From assembly GCF_016464385.1 (NCBI RefSeq), contig NZ_JADMLH010000023.1, positions 53,152 through 117,151 on the forward strand: a DNA stretch of 64,000 nt, written 5' to 3'. The notes below the pieces were generated by a model. That model was not told the origin of the DNA and ran no database searches. It worked only from the letters and a program-made list of their open reading frames with translations. The first letter of the stretch is position 1. Each line of letters begins with the position of its first letter. The translations under genes and the position numbers were made by a program. Source of the stretch: Nucisporomicrobium flavum (lineage in GTDB: Bacteria; Actinomycetota; Actinomycetes; Mycobacteriales; Micromonosporaceae). Positions 17,542 through 25,934 of this stretch are shown in pieces.

Positions 17542-18303
17542 TCAGTCGAGGACCGCGCCGCAGGTCATGTTGATCGCCGCGCCGGTGATCGTGCGGGCCC
17601 AGTCGGAGGCGGCGAACACCGCCACGTTGCCCACGTCCTCCAGGGTCGCCGTACGCCCGAGCAGCGTCCGCGTGACCAGGTCCGCCTCGATCCGGTCGCG
17701 ACCCTCGAACCCGTGCGGAATCGATTCCGGCACACCGCCGGTCCGCAGGGTGATCACGCGGATGCCGTGCCCGCCGAGCTCCGTGGCGAGCTGGCGGCGC
17801 ATCGCCTCGACGGCCTCGAAGCCGGTCAGCAGCCCGCCGAGCGCGTGGCGGCGTGCGGCCGTGTGGTCACCCGAGCCGCCGAAGGCGAGGATCACCCCGG
17901 AGCGCTGGGCGCGCATGTGACGGGCCGCGGCGCGCGAGGTCAGGAACTTGGACCGTACGGCGGTGAGCACCGGGCTGAGGTAGTCCGCGGGTGACATGTC
18001 GGCCATCGGGGTGCCCTGCACGTCGCTGTCGGCGATGACGTTGACGGAGACGTCGATGCTCCCCGCGGTGGCGGCCACCTCGTCGGCGTGGGGGTCGACG
18101 GACCGCTCGTCGAGGGCGTCCACGATCGCGGTGTCGGCGCACCCGCCGGCCGCTCGGATGTCGCCGGCCACTTTCTCGAGGGGCTCGACGGTGCGTCCGG
18201 CGAGGAAGACGTAAGCGCCGTTGCGGGCGTACGCGCGGGCGATCGCGCCACCGATCCGGCCGCCGCCACCGTAGATGATCGCGTTCTTGTGCTCGAGCAG
18301 CAT
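17542..18303 (-). CDS. SDR-family protein with altered active site
   Basis: 253 aa with a Rossmann start KNAIIYGGGGRIGGAIARAYA, a variant of TGxxxGIG. AAGGCADTAIVDALDE, DVSVNVIADSD and the C-terminal AVFAASDWARTITGAAINMTCG are standard SDR segments. The Ser is present (FGGSGD), but the usual YxxxK is absent; the matching segment reads RRHALGGLLTGFEAVEAM. It may therefore be a non-catalytic or divergent SDR. AAGGAG precedes the ATG. Third gene of a likely operon with the sigma factor and GT-like gene. Confidence 0.75.
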   Translation of the reverse strand: MLLEHKNAIIYGGGGRIGGAIARAYARNGAYVFLAGRTVEPLEKVAGDIRAAGGCADTAIVDALDERSVDPHADEVAATAGSIDVSVNVIADSDVQGTPMADMSPADYLSPVLTAVRSKFLTSRAAARHMRAQRSGVILAFGGSGDHTAARRHALGGLLTGFEAVEAMRRQLATELGGHGIRVITLRTGGVPESIPHGFEGRDRIEADLVTRTLLGRTATLEDVGNVAVFAASDWARTITGAAINMTCGAVLD

Positions 18304-18330
18304 GGGGTCTCCTTCGCAGGGGTCGTCCCC

Positions 18331-19299
18331 CTACAACCCCGGCGGCGTCACGAACTCATCGGGCAGACCGAAATCTCCCGGCGGCGCGAGCAGGAACGAC
18401 ACCACCTCGGCGACGTGCTCGCCCTCGAGGCGCAGCACGTCGAGCCCGGCCCAGGTCCACCGCTCCCTCGCGTCGTCCCACAGGTAGGTGCCGAAGGCCG
18501 GCTGGCCGTTGGCCCGGGCCGGCAGGAACTGCCAGCGGTGGAGCAGGGGCCGTTCCAGCAGGAAGGCACGGATTCGCGTACGGCCGGAGAACCACTGCGG
18601 CAGCGGCGGCATCGAGTACGTGGCGTCCTCGGCGAGCAGCGCCACGATCGCGTCGACGTCGCCGGCGTGCCACGCGGCCGCGTACCGGTGGGTGAGGGCC
18701 TTGATGGTGTCGTCGGAGGGGCGGCGCGCCGGGGTGGGGCGGCGCCGCGCCAGGGTGGCCCGGGCCCGTTGCAGTCCGCTGTTCACGGCGGCGACGGTGG
18801 TCCCGAGCTGGCCGGCGGTCTCGGCTGCGGTGAAGCCGAGCACGTCGCGCAGCAGCAGCACGGCCCGCTGCGAGCCGGGCAAATGCTGCAGCGCGGCCAC
18901 GAACGCCAGCTCGACGTTCTCCCGCTCTTCGGCGGCGGCCTCCGCGCTGCGCTGGGCGGAGGTCCGGCCGGGCCACGGTTCGAGCCAGGCGACCTCGCTC
19001 AGTGGGGCGCCGGGGCTGAGGTCGGCCGGCAGCTCGCGGCGGGCCCGGCGGGCGATGAGCGTGAGGCAGCGGTTGGTGGCGATGCGGTGGAGCCAGGCCC
19101 GTATCGAGCCGTCGGTGAACGTGCCGAGCCCGCGCCAGGCCCGGACCAGGGATTCCTGCAGCGCGTCCTCGGCGTCGTGCACCGAGCCCAGCATCCGGTA
19201 GCAGTGCGCGAGCAGCTCCGCCCGGTACGCACCGCTCAGCCGGCCGAAGGCGTCGGCGTCCCCGCCGCGGGCGGCAGCGAGCAACCGGGTCTCGTCCAT
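18331..19299 (-). CDS. ECF sigma factor with C-terminal SnoaL-like domain (SigG/SigX5 type)
   Basis: 322 aa. Region 2: LLAAARGGDADAFGRLSGAY and CYRMLGSVHDAEDALQESLVRAW. Region 4: ALQHLPGSQRAVLLLRDVLGF and TVAAVNSGLQRARATL. From about residue 200 an NTF2/SnoaL-like domain follows (YAAAWHAGDVDAIVALLAEDATYSM in two blocks), which regulates this class of ECF factors in place of an anti-sigma protein. It sits 18 bases after the GT-like gene and 27 bases before the SDR. Confidence 0.85.
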   Translation of the reverse strand: MDETRLLAAARGGDADAFGRLSGAYRAELLAHCYRMLGSVHDAEDALQESLVRAWRGLGTFTDGSIRAWLHRIATNRCLTLIARRARRELPADLSPGAPLSEVAWLEPWPGRTSAQRSAEAAAEERENVELAFVAALQHLPGSQRAVLLLRDVLGFTAAETAGQLGTTVAAVNSGLQRARATLARRRPTPARRPSDDTIKALTHRYAAAWHAGDVDAIVALLAEDATYSMPPLPQWFSGRTRIRAFLLERPLLHRWQFLPARANGQPAFGTYLWDDARERWTWAGLDVLRLEGEHVAEVVSFLLAPPGDFGLPDEFVTPPGL

Positions 19300-19317
19300 G
19301 CGCCCATCAGAGCACGG

Positions 19318-19752
19318 TCAGGCGTCGCCCTCGCGCGCGCGGTGGAAGTGCTCGGCGAGCTCGTACGCGTCGATCTCGTCGTCGCCCTCGGCGTCGAGGA
19401 AGCAGACCCAGGCCCCGGTGGCCATGGCGAAGCCGACCTCCATCGCCGCGCCCTTGTCCTGCTGGTCACGGGAACGGACGACGCGGGTGTACGCGAGCTT
19501 CTCCAGCAGGGCCGGGTCGCCGTCGAGCCGGCCGGCGGGGACGGCGATCAGCTCGAAGGAGATGCCCTGGGCGTGCAGGATCCGGCTGACGTCGCGCAGG
19601 ACGGTCAGCAGGCGCTCGTCCGGGCGGCGGAACGGCACGACGACGCTCAGCTCGACGGCGGTGACGGCGTAGGGGAACGGCTTGACGGTGAGGTGGCGGG
19701 CGGGCCCGGCGACGACCACGGGCGGCACGGCGAGGAGGTTCGGCTGGCTCAT
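19318..19752 (-). CDS. Short GT2-fold (dolichol-P-mannose synthase-like) protein
   Basis: 144 aa from MSQPNLLAV. A TTG at 19779 with GAGG in front is a possible earlier start. VELSVVVPFRRPDERL, SFELIAVPAG and GVGFAMATG-like GFAMATGAWVCFLDAEGDDE resemble the beta strands and DxD region of GT2 enzymes. It stops after the DxD and lacks the C-terminal half of a real GT2. It may be a truncated or regulatory version. It heads the operon with the sigma factor and SDR. Confidence 0.6.
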   Translation of the reverse strand: MSQPNLLAVPPVVVAGPARHLTVKPFPYAVTAVELSVVVPFRRPDERLLTVLRDVSRILHAQGISFELIAVPAGRLDGDPALLEKLAYTRVVRSRDQQDKGAAMEVGFAMATGAWVCFLDAEGDDEIDAYELAEHFHRAREGDA

Positions 19753-19865
19753 GCCCCAGAGATCGGGCCGCAACCTCAATGCAACCTCATCGCCGGCTCA
19801 GCACCCGGGCAAGAAGGGGCGTGCGATGACGAACCGAAGGGACATATAGTGGTCCGGTAAGAGGC

Positions 19866-19893
19866 TAAATTCTTTTGCTTCTTTCGCCGATCA
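19866..19893 (+). promoter_or_regulatory. FliA (sigma-28)-like promoter
   Basis: TAAA at 19866 and GCCGATCA at 19886-19893 are separated by 16 bases, very close to the sigma-28 consensus TAAA-N15-GCCGATAA. Transcription would start near 19900, just before the TTG at 19910. This points to co-regulation with motility genes. Confidence 0.55.
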
Positions 19894-19909
19894 CAGCCCG
19901 GGGGTTCCG

Positions 19910-20140
19910 TTGAAGACTGAGACCGTGCCCGATCACCAGCCTCGGTGGTACGACGAGGTCCCCCAGCAGGGGCTCTGGCGCGCCCGGCCGCGCGAGAAGC
20001 TCGAGTTTGCCATTGCGACCCTGCTCCTCGTGGGACTCCTGGGCCTGCTGGCCTTCGGCGTGTCGCGCGGGTCGCCGGACCGCCCGGTGCCGTCGCCGGC
20101 GTCGTCCTCGGACGTCACGGTCTCCACCGGAGGATCCTGA
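19910..20140 (+). CDS. Small single-pass membrane protein
   Basis: 76 aa with TTG start (GTG at 19925 is an alternative). A hydrophilic N-terminus (PRWYDEVPQQGLW) is followed by one helix (about 33-50, FAIATLLLVGLLGLLAFGV) and a short Pro/Ser-rich exterior tail. No known domain. It lies directly under a FliA-like promoter. Confidence 0.55.
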   Translation: MKTETVPDHQPRWYDEVPQQGLWRARPREKLEFAIATLLLVGLLGLLAFGVSRGSPDRPVPSPASSSDVTVSTGGS

Positions 20141-20234
20141 GCTCGAAAGATGTGTGGGCAGCTAGGCTCTTTCGGGTCGCCGGATCACCCGAACGGATGA
20201 GTCGGGCCACGGACCCGGCGTCCACACTGTTCGG

Positions 20235-20687
20235 GTGGCAAACCAGACATCTATGTGGTCCCGGCTCAAGACCTGGCACAAGGCCGGCCTGATCGTCGCG
20301 GCGCTGGCCGTGGCCGGCGGCAGCGCCCTGGGCGTGACGGCGGCCCTCGGCGACGACGAGCCCGCACAGGTCGTGGGCCGGGTGGAACAGCCGGTCCAGC
20401 AGCCCTCCGGCTCGGCGTCGGCGGAGGCGGCGGAGACGCAGACCGTCGCCGGCAAGCAGAAGCGTACGGAGAAGAAGACCGAGCCGATCAAGTTCAAGAC
20501 GCGGACCATCAAGGACAACTGGCTGCCCAAGGGCACCAAGGAGAAGCGCACTGAGGGGATCGACGGCGTGCGCACCCGCACGTACGAGGTCGTCCTCGTG
20601 GACGGCAAGGAGACCTCGCGCAAGCTCATCAAGAACGAGGTGACCCGCAAGCCGATCGATGAGGTGATCGCGGTCGGCAGCTACTGA
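20235..20687 (+). CDS. Exported G5-domain protein
   Basis: 150 aa, GTG start. A signal-anchor (KAGLIVAALAVAGGSALGV) is followed by a low-complexity linker. The C-terminal ~75 residues have the G5 pattern: EPIKFKTRTIKDNWLPKG, GVRTRTYEVVLVDGKE, SRKLIKNEVTRKPIDEVI. G5 domains occur in cell-wall and resuscitation proteins and are thought to bind cell-wall sugars or zinc. No catalytic domain is attached, so it is probably a wall-binding accessory protein. Confidence 0.8.
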   Translation: MANQTSMWSRLKTWHKAGLIVAALAVAGGSALGVTAALGDDEPAQVVGRVEQPVQQPSGSASAEAAETQTVAGKQKRTEKKTEPIKFKTRTIKDNWLPKGTKEKRTEGIDGVRTRTYEVVLVDGKETSRKLIKNEVTRKPIDEVIAVGSY

Positions 20688-20812
20688 GCCCCCGGGCCCG
20701 CCGTCACTCGAAGCGGTTAAGTCGATGCGGCGGAACAATGCAGCATGGAGTCTGCACGGAACGACCCGCGCGGCGGGAGCGCTCCCGGCGCCCGGTGCGT
20801 TTGACTCGGAGG

Positions 20813-21034
20813 ATGCACGCACCACGAACCGGATGGTGGCCGCTGCGCCTGCGCCGCTGCCGCTGCGGGCTGCCCTGGCCGTGTCAGGAAGCCGACCTCG
20901 AAGCCGTCCGGGAACACTACGGCCGCGGCGACAACACCGGCGCCTGGACCCCCAAGCGCGACCCGGGCACCAACGAGTCCGGCGCCCCGCCGACCACCCG
21001 GCGGCACAAGCGCGACAACGGCGGGTCCCGCTGA
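20813..21034 (+). CDS. Small Cys-containing protein of unknown function
   Basis: 73 aa from MHAPRTGWWPLRLRRC. A CRCGLPWPC cluster could bind a metal. EADLEAVREHYGRGDNTG and a basic C-terminus follow. The start is uncertain: GGAGG touches the ATG, and in-frame GTG 20795 or ATG 20738 are alternatives. A competing frame at 20725-21180 looks like an Arg-rich shadow. I do not recognise a family. Confidence 0.5.
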   Translation: MHAPRTGWWPLRLRRCRCGLPWPCQEADLEAVREHYGRGDNTGAWTPKRDPGTNESGAPPTTRRHKRDNGGSR

Positions 21035-21062
21035 GCCGGGCTCAAGTTTTCCGCACGGAATC

Positions 21063-21090
21063 CTCAAGGCAAGATCAAGGCCGCCGATCG
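21063..21090 (+). promoter_or_regulatory. FliA-like promoter of the EAL-HDOD gene, leaderless
   Basis: CTCA at 21063-21066 and GCCGATCG at 21083-21090 are separated by 16 bases. This fits the FliA-type pattern. The expected start of transcription falls on the GTG at 21098, so the mRNA is probably leaderless; no Shine-Dalgarno is present. Confidence 0.5.
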
Positions 21091-21097
21091 TTCCGCC

Positions 21098-22375
21098 GTG
21101 GAAAACCAGTCGCGGTTCCCTCAGCCGGGCACCCGCCTCGTGCACATCGGGCGGCAGCCGATCTTCGACGCCTCCGGTGACATCGCCGGCTACGAGCTGC
21201 TGTTCCGGGGGAACACCAGCGCCGTCGAGGCCGGGCGGCGGGACGCGTACGCGACCAGCCAGGTGCTGGTCAACGCGTTCACCGAGTTCGGCCTCGACGA
21301 GGTCGTCGGCGACCGCATGTGCTTCATCAACCTCACCCGCGAGTTCCTCACCGGCGACCTGATCCTGCCGTTCGGGCCGGAGAACGTCGTGCTGGAGGTG
21401 CTCGAGACGGTCGAGGTCGACGACGCGGTGGTGGCGGGCGTGTCGAACCTCGTGGCGGCCGGCTACCGCATCGCGCTGGACGACTTCGTGTGGAAGTCCG
21501 GCCACGAGCGGCTGCTCCCGCTGGCCTCGTACGTGAAACTCGACCTGCCCTCCGCCGACGAGGCGGAGCTGCCCGGCCAGCTGGCGTTCTTCCGCAGCTT
21601 CCCCGGCGTGGAGATCGTCGCCGAGGGCTTGGAGACGGTTGAGCACCTTGCCCTGTGTGACCGGTACGGCATCGAGCTGCGCCAGGGTTTCGTGCTGAGC
21701 CGCCCCCAGGTGATGACGGCCGCGTGCATCACGCCGTTCAAGCTGCGCCGGCTGGAGCTGCTCGGGGCACTGAGCGCGGCGGAAGCCGACATCGACTACG
21801 TCGTCTCCATCATCTCCAGCGACCCGGCGCTGACCATGCGCGTCCTGCGGGCCAGCAACAGCGCCGCGGTGGGCACGATCCGGCGGGTGTCGTCGATCCG
21901 GCAGGCCGTCGTCATGCTGGGCCTCGCCCACATCCGCCGCTGGGCCATGCTGATGGTGGTCGACGACGTGGCGGAGGCGACCGAGGCGCAGCTGACGGAC
22001 GCGCTCATGCGGGCCCGGCTCTGCCAGAACCTCGCCCCGCGGTTCGAGGTCGACCCGGACGCCGCATTCGTGGCCGGGCTCGTCACCGCGGTCGCGGACC
22101 TGCTGGGCATCACGGCATCCTCGCTGGTCAACCACCTTCCGCTGACCGGCGACATCAGCGCCGCCCTGACCCGCGGCACGGGCCGCCTCGGACGGATGCT
22201 GCGGGTGGTCGACGCGTACGAGCACGGCGACCTCGCACTGATGGGCGCGACCCCGGCCGGCAACGACCTGACCGGCGCGGTCATGGACGCCATGCGCTGG
22301 TCCACGCAGACGGTCTCGGCCACCCACGCCGACGAGGGCCCCCGCCCCCGCCGCCAGGCCCTTGCGGTCTCCTGA
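21098..22375 (+). CDS. EAL-HDOD (YuxH-type) signalling protein
   Basis: 425 aa, GTG start. The N-terminal EAL-like domain (about 10-215) reads IGRQPIFDASGDIAGYELLFRG, with ELL instead of EAL. IALDDF and EGLETVEH keep parts of the site, but several catalytic residues look changed. So it may bind rather than hydrolyse c-di-GMP. The C-terminal HDOD domain (about 220-420) has IISSDPALTMRVLRASNSA and AVVMLGLAHIRRWAMLMV. YuxH proteins are signalling adaptors whose exact targets are mostly unknown. A FliA-like promoter suggests a link to motility. Confidence 0.85.
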   Translation: MENQSRFPQPGTRLVHIGRQPIFDASGDIAGYELLFRGNTSAVEAGRRDAYATSQVLVNAFTEFGLDEVVGDRMCFINLTREFLTGDLILPFGPENVVLEVLETVEVDDAVVAGVSNLVAAGYRIALDDFVWKSGHERLLPLASYVKLDLPSADEAELPGQLAFFRSFPGVEIVAEGLETVEHLALCDRYGIELRQGFVLSRPQVMTAACITPFKLRRLELLGALSAAEADIDYVVSIISSDPALTMRVLRASNSAAVGTIRRVSSIRQAVVMLGLAHIRRWAMLMVVDDVAEATEAQLTDALMRARLCQNLAPRFEVDPDAAFVAGLVTAVADLLGITASSLVNHLPLTGDISAALTRGTGRLGRMLRVVDAYEHGDLALMGATPAGNDLTGAVMDAMRWSTQTVSATHADEGPRPRRQALAVS

Positions 22376-22453
22376 CCCAGGTCTGTCACGCACGACTGCG
22401 TTGTACAGCGAAAACGCTGCAGTTTGCAGTACCGAGCGCAGGCGGCCGGCCGG

Positions 22454-23680
22454 TCAGCCGGTGGTGGTGTCGGCGGCGATCATGGCTTCGACCGGCATGA
22501 TGGCCGCTCCCAGCGCCACCGCGTCACCGCCGAACGTCGACGGCCGCAGGTCGAACTGGGCGCCCGGCCGGGCCAGGCTGTGCGCCCGGATGGCCTGCTC
22601 CAGCCGCTCCCCCAGGCGTTCCATCAGCCGCAGCCCCACCCAGCCTCCGATGATGATCCGCTGCGGGTTCACCAGGTTGACCAGGTTGGCCAGGCCGATC
22701 CCCACGACGTCGACGACCTCGTCGCGTAGGCGGGCGGCCACCTCGTCGGATTCCGCCGCCTCGAGGAAGGCGCCGATCGCGCGCCAGCCGGTGCCGTCGA
22801 AGGTGCCGCCCTCGCGCTGCCAGGCGGTCAGGATGGCGTCGGAGCCGACGTACGCCTCGATGCACCCCTGCCCGCCGCAGCGGCACCGGCGGCCGCCGCG
22901 CTGGATCTTGGTGTGGCCCCATTCGGCGGCGCTGCCGGCGTACCCGTGGGTCATCCGGCCGTCGCTGATCATGCCGAGGCCGACGCCGCGGCCGAGGAGG
23001 GCGACCAGGCAGTGGTCGACCTCCTGCGCCGCGCCGAACCAGAGTTCGGCTTTGGCCTGCGTCTTGGCGCCGTTGTCGGCGAAGACCGGCAGGGTGGTGG
23101 AGATCAGCCGGTCGACGGGTACGGGCGGCCAGCCGAGCGTCTGCGCGTACAGGATCTGCTCGCCGGCGGCGTCGGTCTCGACGAGTCCCGGCAGGCCGAG
23201 GCCGATGCCGAGCAGCCGGGTCCACGCCTCCGGGTTGCGGTCGCGCAGCGCGTCGAGGGCCTCGCCGAGGTCGTGCGCGATGGTGTCGGCGGACTCCTCC
23301 TCGCGGCCGCCGCGGAACTCGCGGTCGACCCGGTTCATGGTCAGGTCGAAGAGCTCGACAGCGACGCCGCGTTCGCCGATGTCGGCGCCGATGGAGTACG
23401 CGGCTTCCGGGCGCGGGCCGATCAGCGCGATGGGCCGCCCGCCGCGGGACGACACCGAGCCGTTCTCCTGGACGAGCCCCTCGGCGATCATTTCGCCGAC
23501 GAGTTTGGTGACGGAGGCGGGCGAGAGGTCGCACACCCGGCCGAGCTTCGCGCGCGTGGTCTCCCGGGCCAGGATGATGTGCCGCAGCACCAGCGAGCGG
23601 TTGCGGTGCCGCAGCGACGTCACCGTGGACGCCTCGGGGACGACGAGGCGCTGCCGCCCCGAGCTGAAACTCACGCTCAT
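22454..23680 (-). CDS. ROK-family transcriptional regulator
   Basis: 408 aa. The N-terminal winged helix (about 20-85) reads RHRNRSLVLRHIILARETTRAKLG and SPASVTKLVGEMIAEGLV. The sugar-kinase-like ROK domain follows, with IGADIGERGVAVELFD, GIGLGLPGLV and the zinc signature GHTKIQRGGRRCRCGGQGC in full. It starts 12 bases after the GH5 stop, so the two form an operon. It probably senses a sugar released by the GH5 enzyme. A palindrome upstream of the GH5 gene is the likely operator. Confidence 0.87.
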   Translation of the reverse strand: MSVSFSSGRQRLVVPEASTVTSLRHRNRSLVLRHIILARETTRAKLGRVCDLSPASVTKLVGEMIAEGLVQENGSVSSRGGRPIALIGPRPEAAYSIGADIGERGVAVELFDLTMNRVDREFRGGREEESADTIAHDLGEALDALRDRNPEAWTRLLGIGLGLPGLVETDAAGEQILYAQTLGWPPVPVDRLISTTLPVFADNGAKTQAKAELWFGAAQEVDHCLVALLGRGVGLGMISDGRMTHGYAGSAAEWGHTKIQRGGRRCRCGGQGCIEAYVGSDAILTAWQREGGTFDGTGWRAIGAFLEAAESDEVAARLRDEVVDVVGIGLANLVNLVNPQRIIIGGWVGLRLMERLGERLEQAIRAHSLARPGAQFDLRPSTFGGDAVALGAAIMPVEAMIAADTTTG

Positions 23681-23692
23681 AGGCCTCCGACC

Positions 23693-25099
23693 CTAGTCAG
23701 CGAGCTGCACGCTGTGCAGGACGCCGTCCGCCTTCGCGCGTACGACGAGGGCGCCACCGGACCATTCGGCGTCGAACGCGGCCGGGTCGGACGCTTGGAT
23801 CGTCCACGCGCGGGGCTGATCGGCCAGCGGGAAGCGGAATTCCTGCCCCGGGCCGGCGGCGATCCCGAGCGGTTCCGCGTACGGCTCACCCGCGGTGTGG
23901 TGCCAGATCGCGTCGAGCGTGGCGGGGTCGTGGCCGGCGAAGCGGCTGGGGGCGGCCGGGTCGGGTTCGGCGTACCCCCAGGCCGGCAGGTGCAGGGGCG
24001 CCCGGGCGAACAGGGCGTTGAGCACGTCGTCGCGCTGCACGCACCGGTCCAGGGCGACGTTGTCGAGCATGGCGTCGAGGATGCCCTGGGCCGTACGCGC
24101 GTCCACGTCGTCGGCGGGGTCGGCGATCCGGGACCAGCCGTCGGGCGTGGGGGCGGACACCGGGGAGGTCAGCGTGTCGAGCTTCTTCCACGGCCAGAGG
24201 TTCCAGCCGATGCCGTGCTGCTCGTACAGGCGGGTGGCGGTGTAGATCCACTCCGCGGTGTTCTCGCCGCCCTCGCCCATGTAGACGGGAATGCCGAGGC
24301 GGTCGCGAGCCTCGAGGTAGTCGCTGATCGCGGCTCGTTCCGGCGCGCACCAGTAACGGTGGAACTGCAGGACCGAGTTCGGGTCGAGCACCTCGGTGAA
24401 GATCGAGACGTCGGTGGACCACTGCGGGCCCTCGTACATGATCAGGTGGTCCGGGTCGACCTCGCGGATCGCGGCGGTGAGCTCGGCGTAGAGGGCCATC
24501 AGCTCGCGCGGGTAGACGTACTGCCATTCCTCCGGCAGCGGTTCGTTGAGCAGGTCGTACCCGAGCACCGCCGTACGGTCGCGGTAGCGCCGGGCGATCT
24601 CGCGCCACAGGTCGACAGTCTGTTTCCGGTAGCGCTCGTCCATGAACAGTTCAGGCTTGCCGTTCGGCGAGTCGTCGATGTTGGTACCGGTCTGCCCGCC
24701 CGGGGCGCCGTGCAGGTCGAGCAGGATCCACAGCCCGTGCCGCTCACACCATTCGACGGCCCGGTCGATCAGCGCGAAGCCGTCCGCCGCGGAAGGGCCG
24801 AGCACGACCCGGGAGTTGATCGGCAGCCGTACGTGGTCGAACCCGAGCGCCGCGATCCGCGCGATGTCCTCCTCGGCGATGAACACGTCGCGGAACCGTT
24901 TCCAGAAGTCCGTGGCCGCCTCAGGGCCGACGAGCCGCTCGATGCGGGCCTCGATCTGCCGGGGCGAGGCCAGGCCATCGCCGAACTTCCACATGTACCC
25001 CTCGGGCAGCAGCCAGTTCCCCAGCCCGACGCCGCGCAGCAACAGAGGCCGACCGGCCGCATCCACGATCTCGCGGCCCTCGACGTGGACGAAGCCCAT
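23693..25099 (-). CDS. Cytoplasmic GH5-family glycoside hydrolase
   Basis: 468 aa from MGFVHVEG, with GGGGGAG upstream. TIM-barrel motifs: LLLRGVGLGNWLLPEGYM, DHVRLPI, ILLDLHGAPGGQTG, acid/base Glu in YDLLNEPLPEEW and nucleophile Glu in PVYMGEGGENT. This is a cellulase/glucanase-type GH5. There is no signal peptide, so it acts inside the cell, probably on imported oligosaccharides. A C-terminal beta domain follows (from about 390, EPYAEPLGIAAGPGQEFRF). In an operon with the ROK regulator. Confidence 0.85.
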   Translation of the reverse strand: MGFVHVEGREIVDAAGRPLLLRGVGLGNWLLPEGYMWKFGDGLASPRQIEARIERLVGPEAATDFWKRFRDVFIAEEDIARIAALGFDHVRLPINSRVVLGPSAADGFALIDRAVEWCERHGLWILLDLHGAPGGQTGTNIDDSPNGKPELFMDERYRKQTVDLWREIARRYRDRTAVLGYDLLNEPLPEEWQYVYPRELMALYAELTAAIREVDPDHLIMYEGPQWSTDVSIFTEVLDPNSVLQFHRYWCAPERAAISDYLEARDRLGIPVYMGEGGENTAEWIYTATRLYEQHGIGWNLWPWKKLDTLTSPVSAPTPDGWSRIADPADDVDARTAQGILDAMLDNVALDRCVQRDDVLNALFARAPLHLPAWGYAEPDPAAPSRFAGHDPATLDAIWHHTAGEPYAEPLGIAAGPGQEFRFPLADQPRAWTIQASDPAAFDAEWSGGALVVRAKADGVLHSVQLAD

Positions 25100-25109
25100 G
25101 CACTCCCCC

Positions 25110-25134
25110 GCTTTAGTTCTGCCGGAAAATAAGC
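25110..25134 (-). promoter_or_regulatory. Probable ROK operator upstream of the GH5 gene
   Basis: GCTT-N3-TTC-N5-GAA-N3-AAGC: an imperfect palindrome with 7 of 10 positions matching per arm, AT-rich in an otherwise GC-rich region, 11 bases upstream of the GH5 ATG. It is a plausible site for the ROK protein encoded by the same operon. Confidence 0.45.
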
Positions 25135-25188
25135 GAACCATAGCAGTGCTGGAGGCGGCGTTGAGGTTTCCGGCCGAACGAGGACGGC

Positions 25189-25932
25189 ATGACCATGGCG
25201 CACGTGACCACCCCTCAGCTGGGTGCCCTGCACGAGGTTCTCCGTACGGAGGCCGTCGGTACGGCCTTCCAGCCGATCGTGCAGCTCGACAACGGGATGG
25301 TGCGCGGCTACGAGGCGCTCGCCCGCTTCGAGCGTGACCACTTCGCCAACCCGGCGGAGGCGTTCGCCGCGGCGACGACGGCCGGGTTCGGCGTGGAGCT
25401 GGAGCAGCTGGCGATCCGGCGGGCGCTGCTGCGCCTCAACGACCTGCCGGCCGGCGCGTGGCTCAGCCTCAATGCGTCGGTCGAGGCGCTGCTCGCGCCG
25501 GCGACCGTCGCCATGCTGCTGGCCCACGCGCACCGGGGGCTCGCGGTCGAGGTCACCGAGCACGTGCCGGTGCGCGACTACGGGGCGCTGGGCGAGGTGC
25601 TGGACCGGCTTCGCGCGGCGGGCATCCTCATCGCCGTCGACGACGCCGGGGCCGGCTTCGCCAGCCTGAGCCACATCCTGCAGCTGCGGCCGGACATCAT
25701 CAAGCTGGACATCGGCCTGACCCGGGACATCGACACGGACCCGGTGCGGATCGCGCTGACCCGCGCGCTGGTGACCTTCGCCGACAGCGTCGGCGCGCTG
25801 CTGATCGCCGAGGGCATCGAGACGTACGCCGAGCACGAGCAGTTGCGTTCGCTGGGCGTACGGCACGGGCAGGGCTACTACATCGCGAAGCCGGGTGCGC
25901 TGCCCAGCCACCACATCGAGCCGCTGCTGTAA
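25189..25932 (+). CDS. EAL-domain c-di-GMP phosphodiesterase
   Basis: 247 aa, a single EAL domain. The catalytic set is complete: Glu in GYEALARFE, Asn in LSLNASVEA, EVTEH, DDAGAGFASL, KLDIGLT, EGIETYAEHE and QGYYIAKPG. So it should hydrolyse c-di-GMP. No sensory or membrane domain is attached. ATG at 25189 has GAGG five bases upstream (ATG 25195 is an alternative). Convergent with the chemoreceptor gene, 2 bases apart. Confidence 0.88.
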   Translation: MTMAHVTTPQLGALHEVLRTEAVGTAFQPIVQLDNGMVRGYEALARFERDHFANPAEAFAAATTAGFGVELEQLAIRRALLRLNDLPAGAWLSLNASVEALLAPATVAMLLAHAHRGLAVEVTEHVPVRDYGALGEVLDRLRAAGILIAVDDAGAGFASLSHILQLRPDIIKLDIGLTRDIDTDPVRIALTRALVTFADSVGALLIAEGIETYAEHEQLRSLGVRHGQGYYIAKPGALPSHHIEPLL

Positions 25933-25934
25933 AG

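Noticed and set aside
25153..25180. FliA-like promoter for the stand-alone EAL gene
   Set aside because: GCCGAACG is present at 25173, but no TAAA or CTCA lies 15-17 bases before it.
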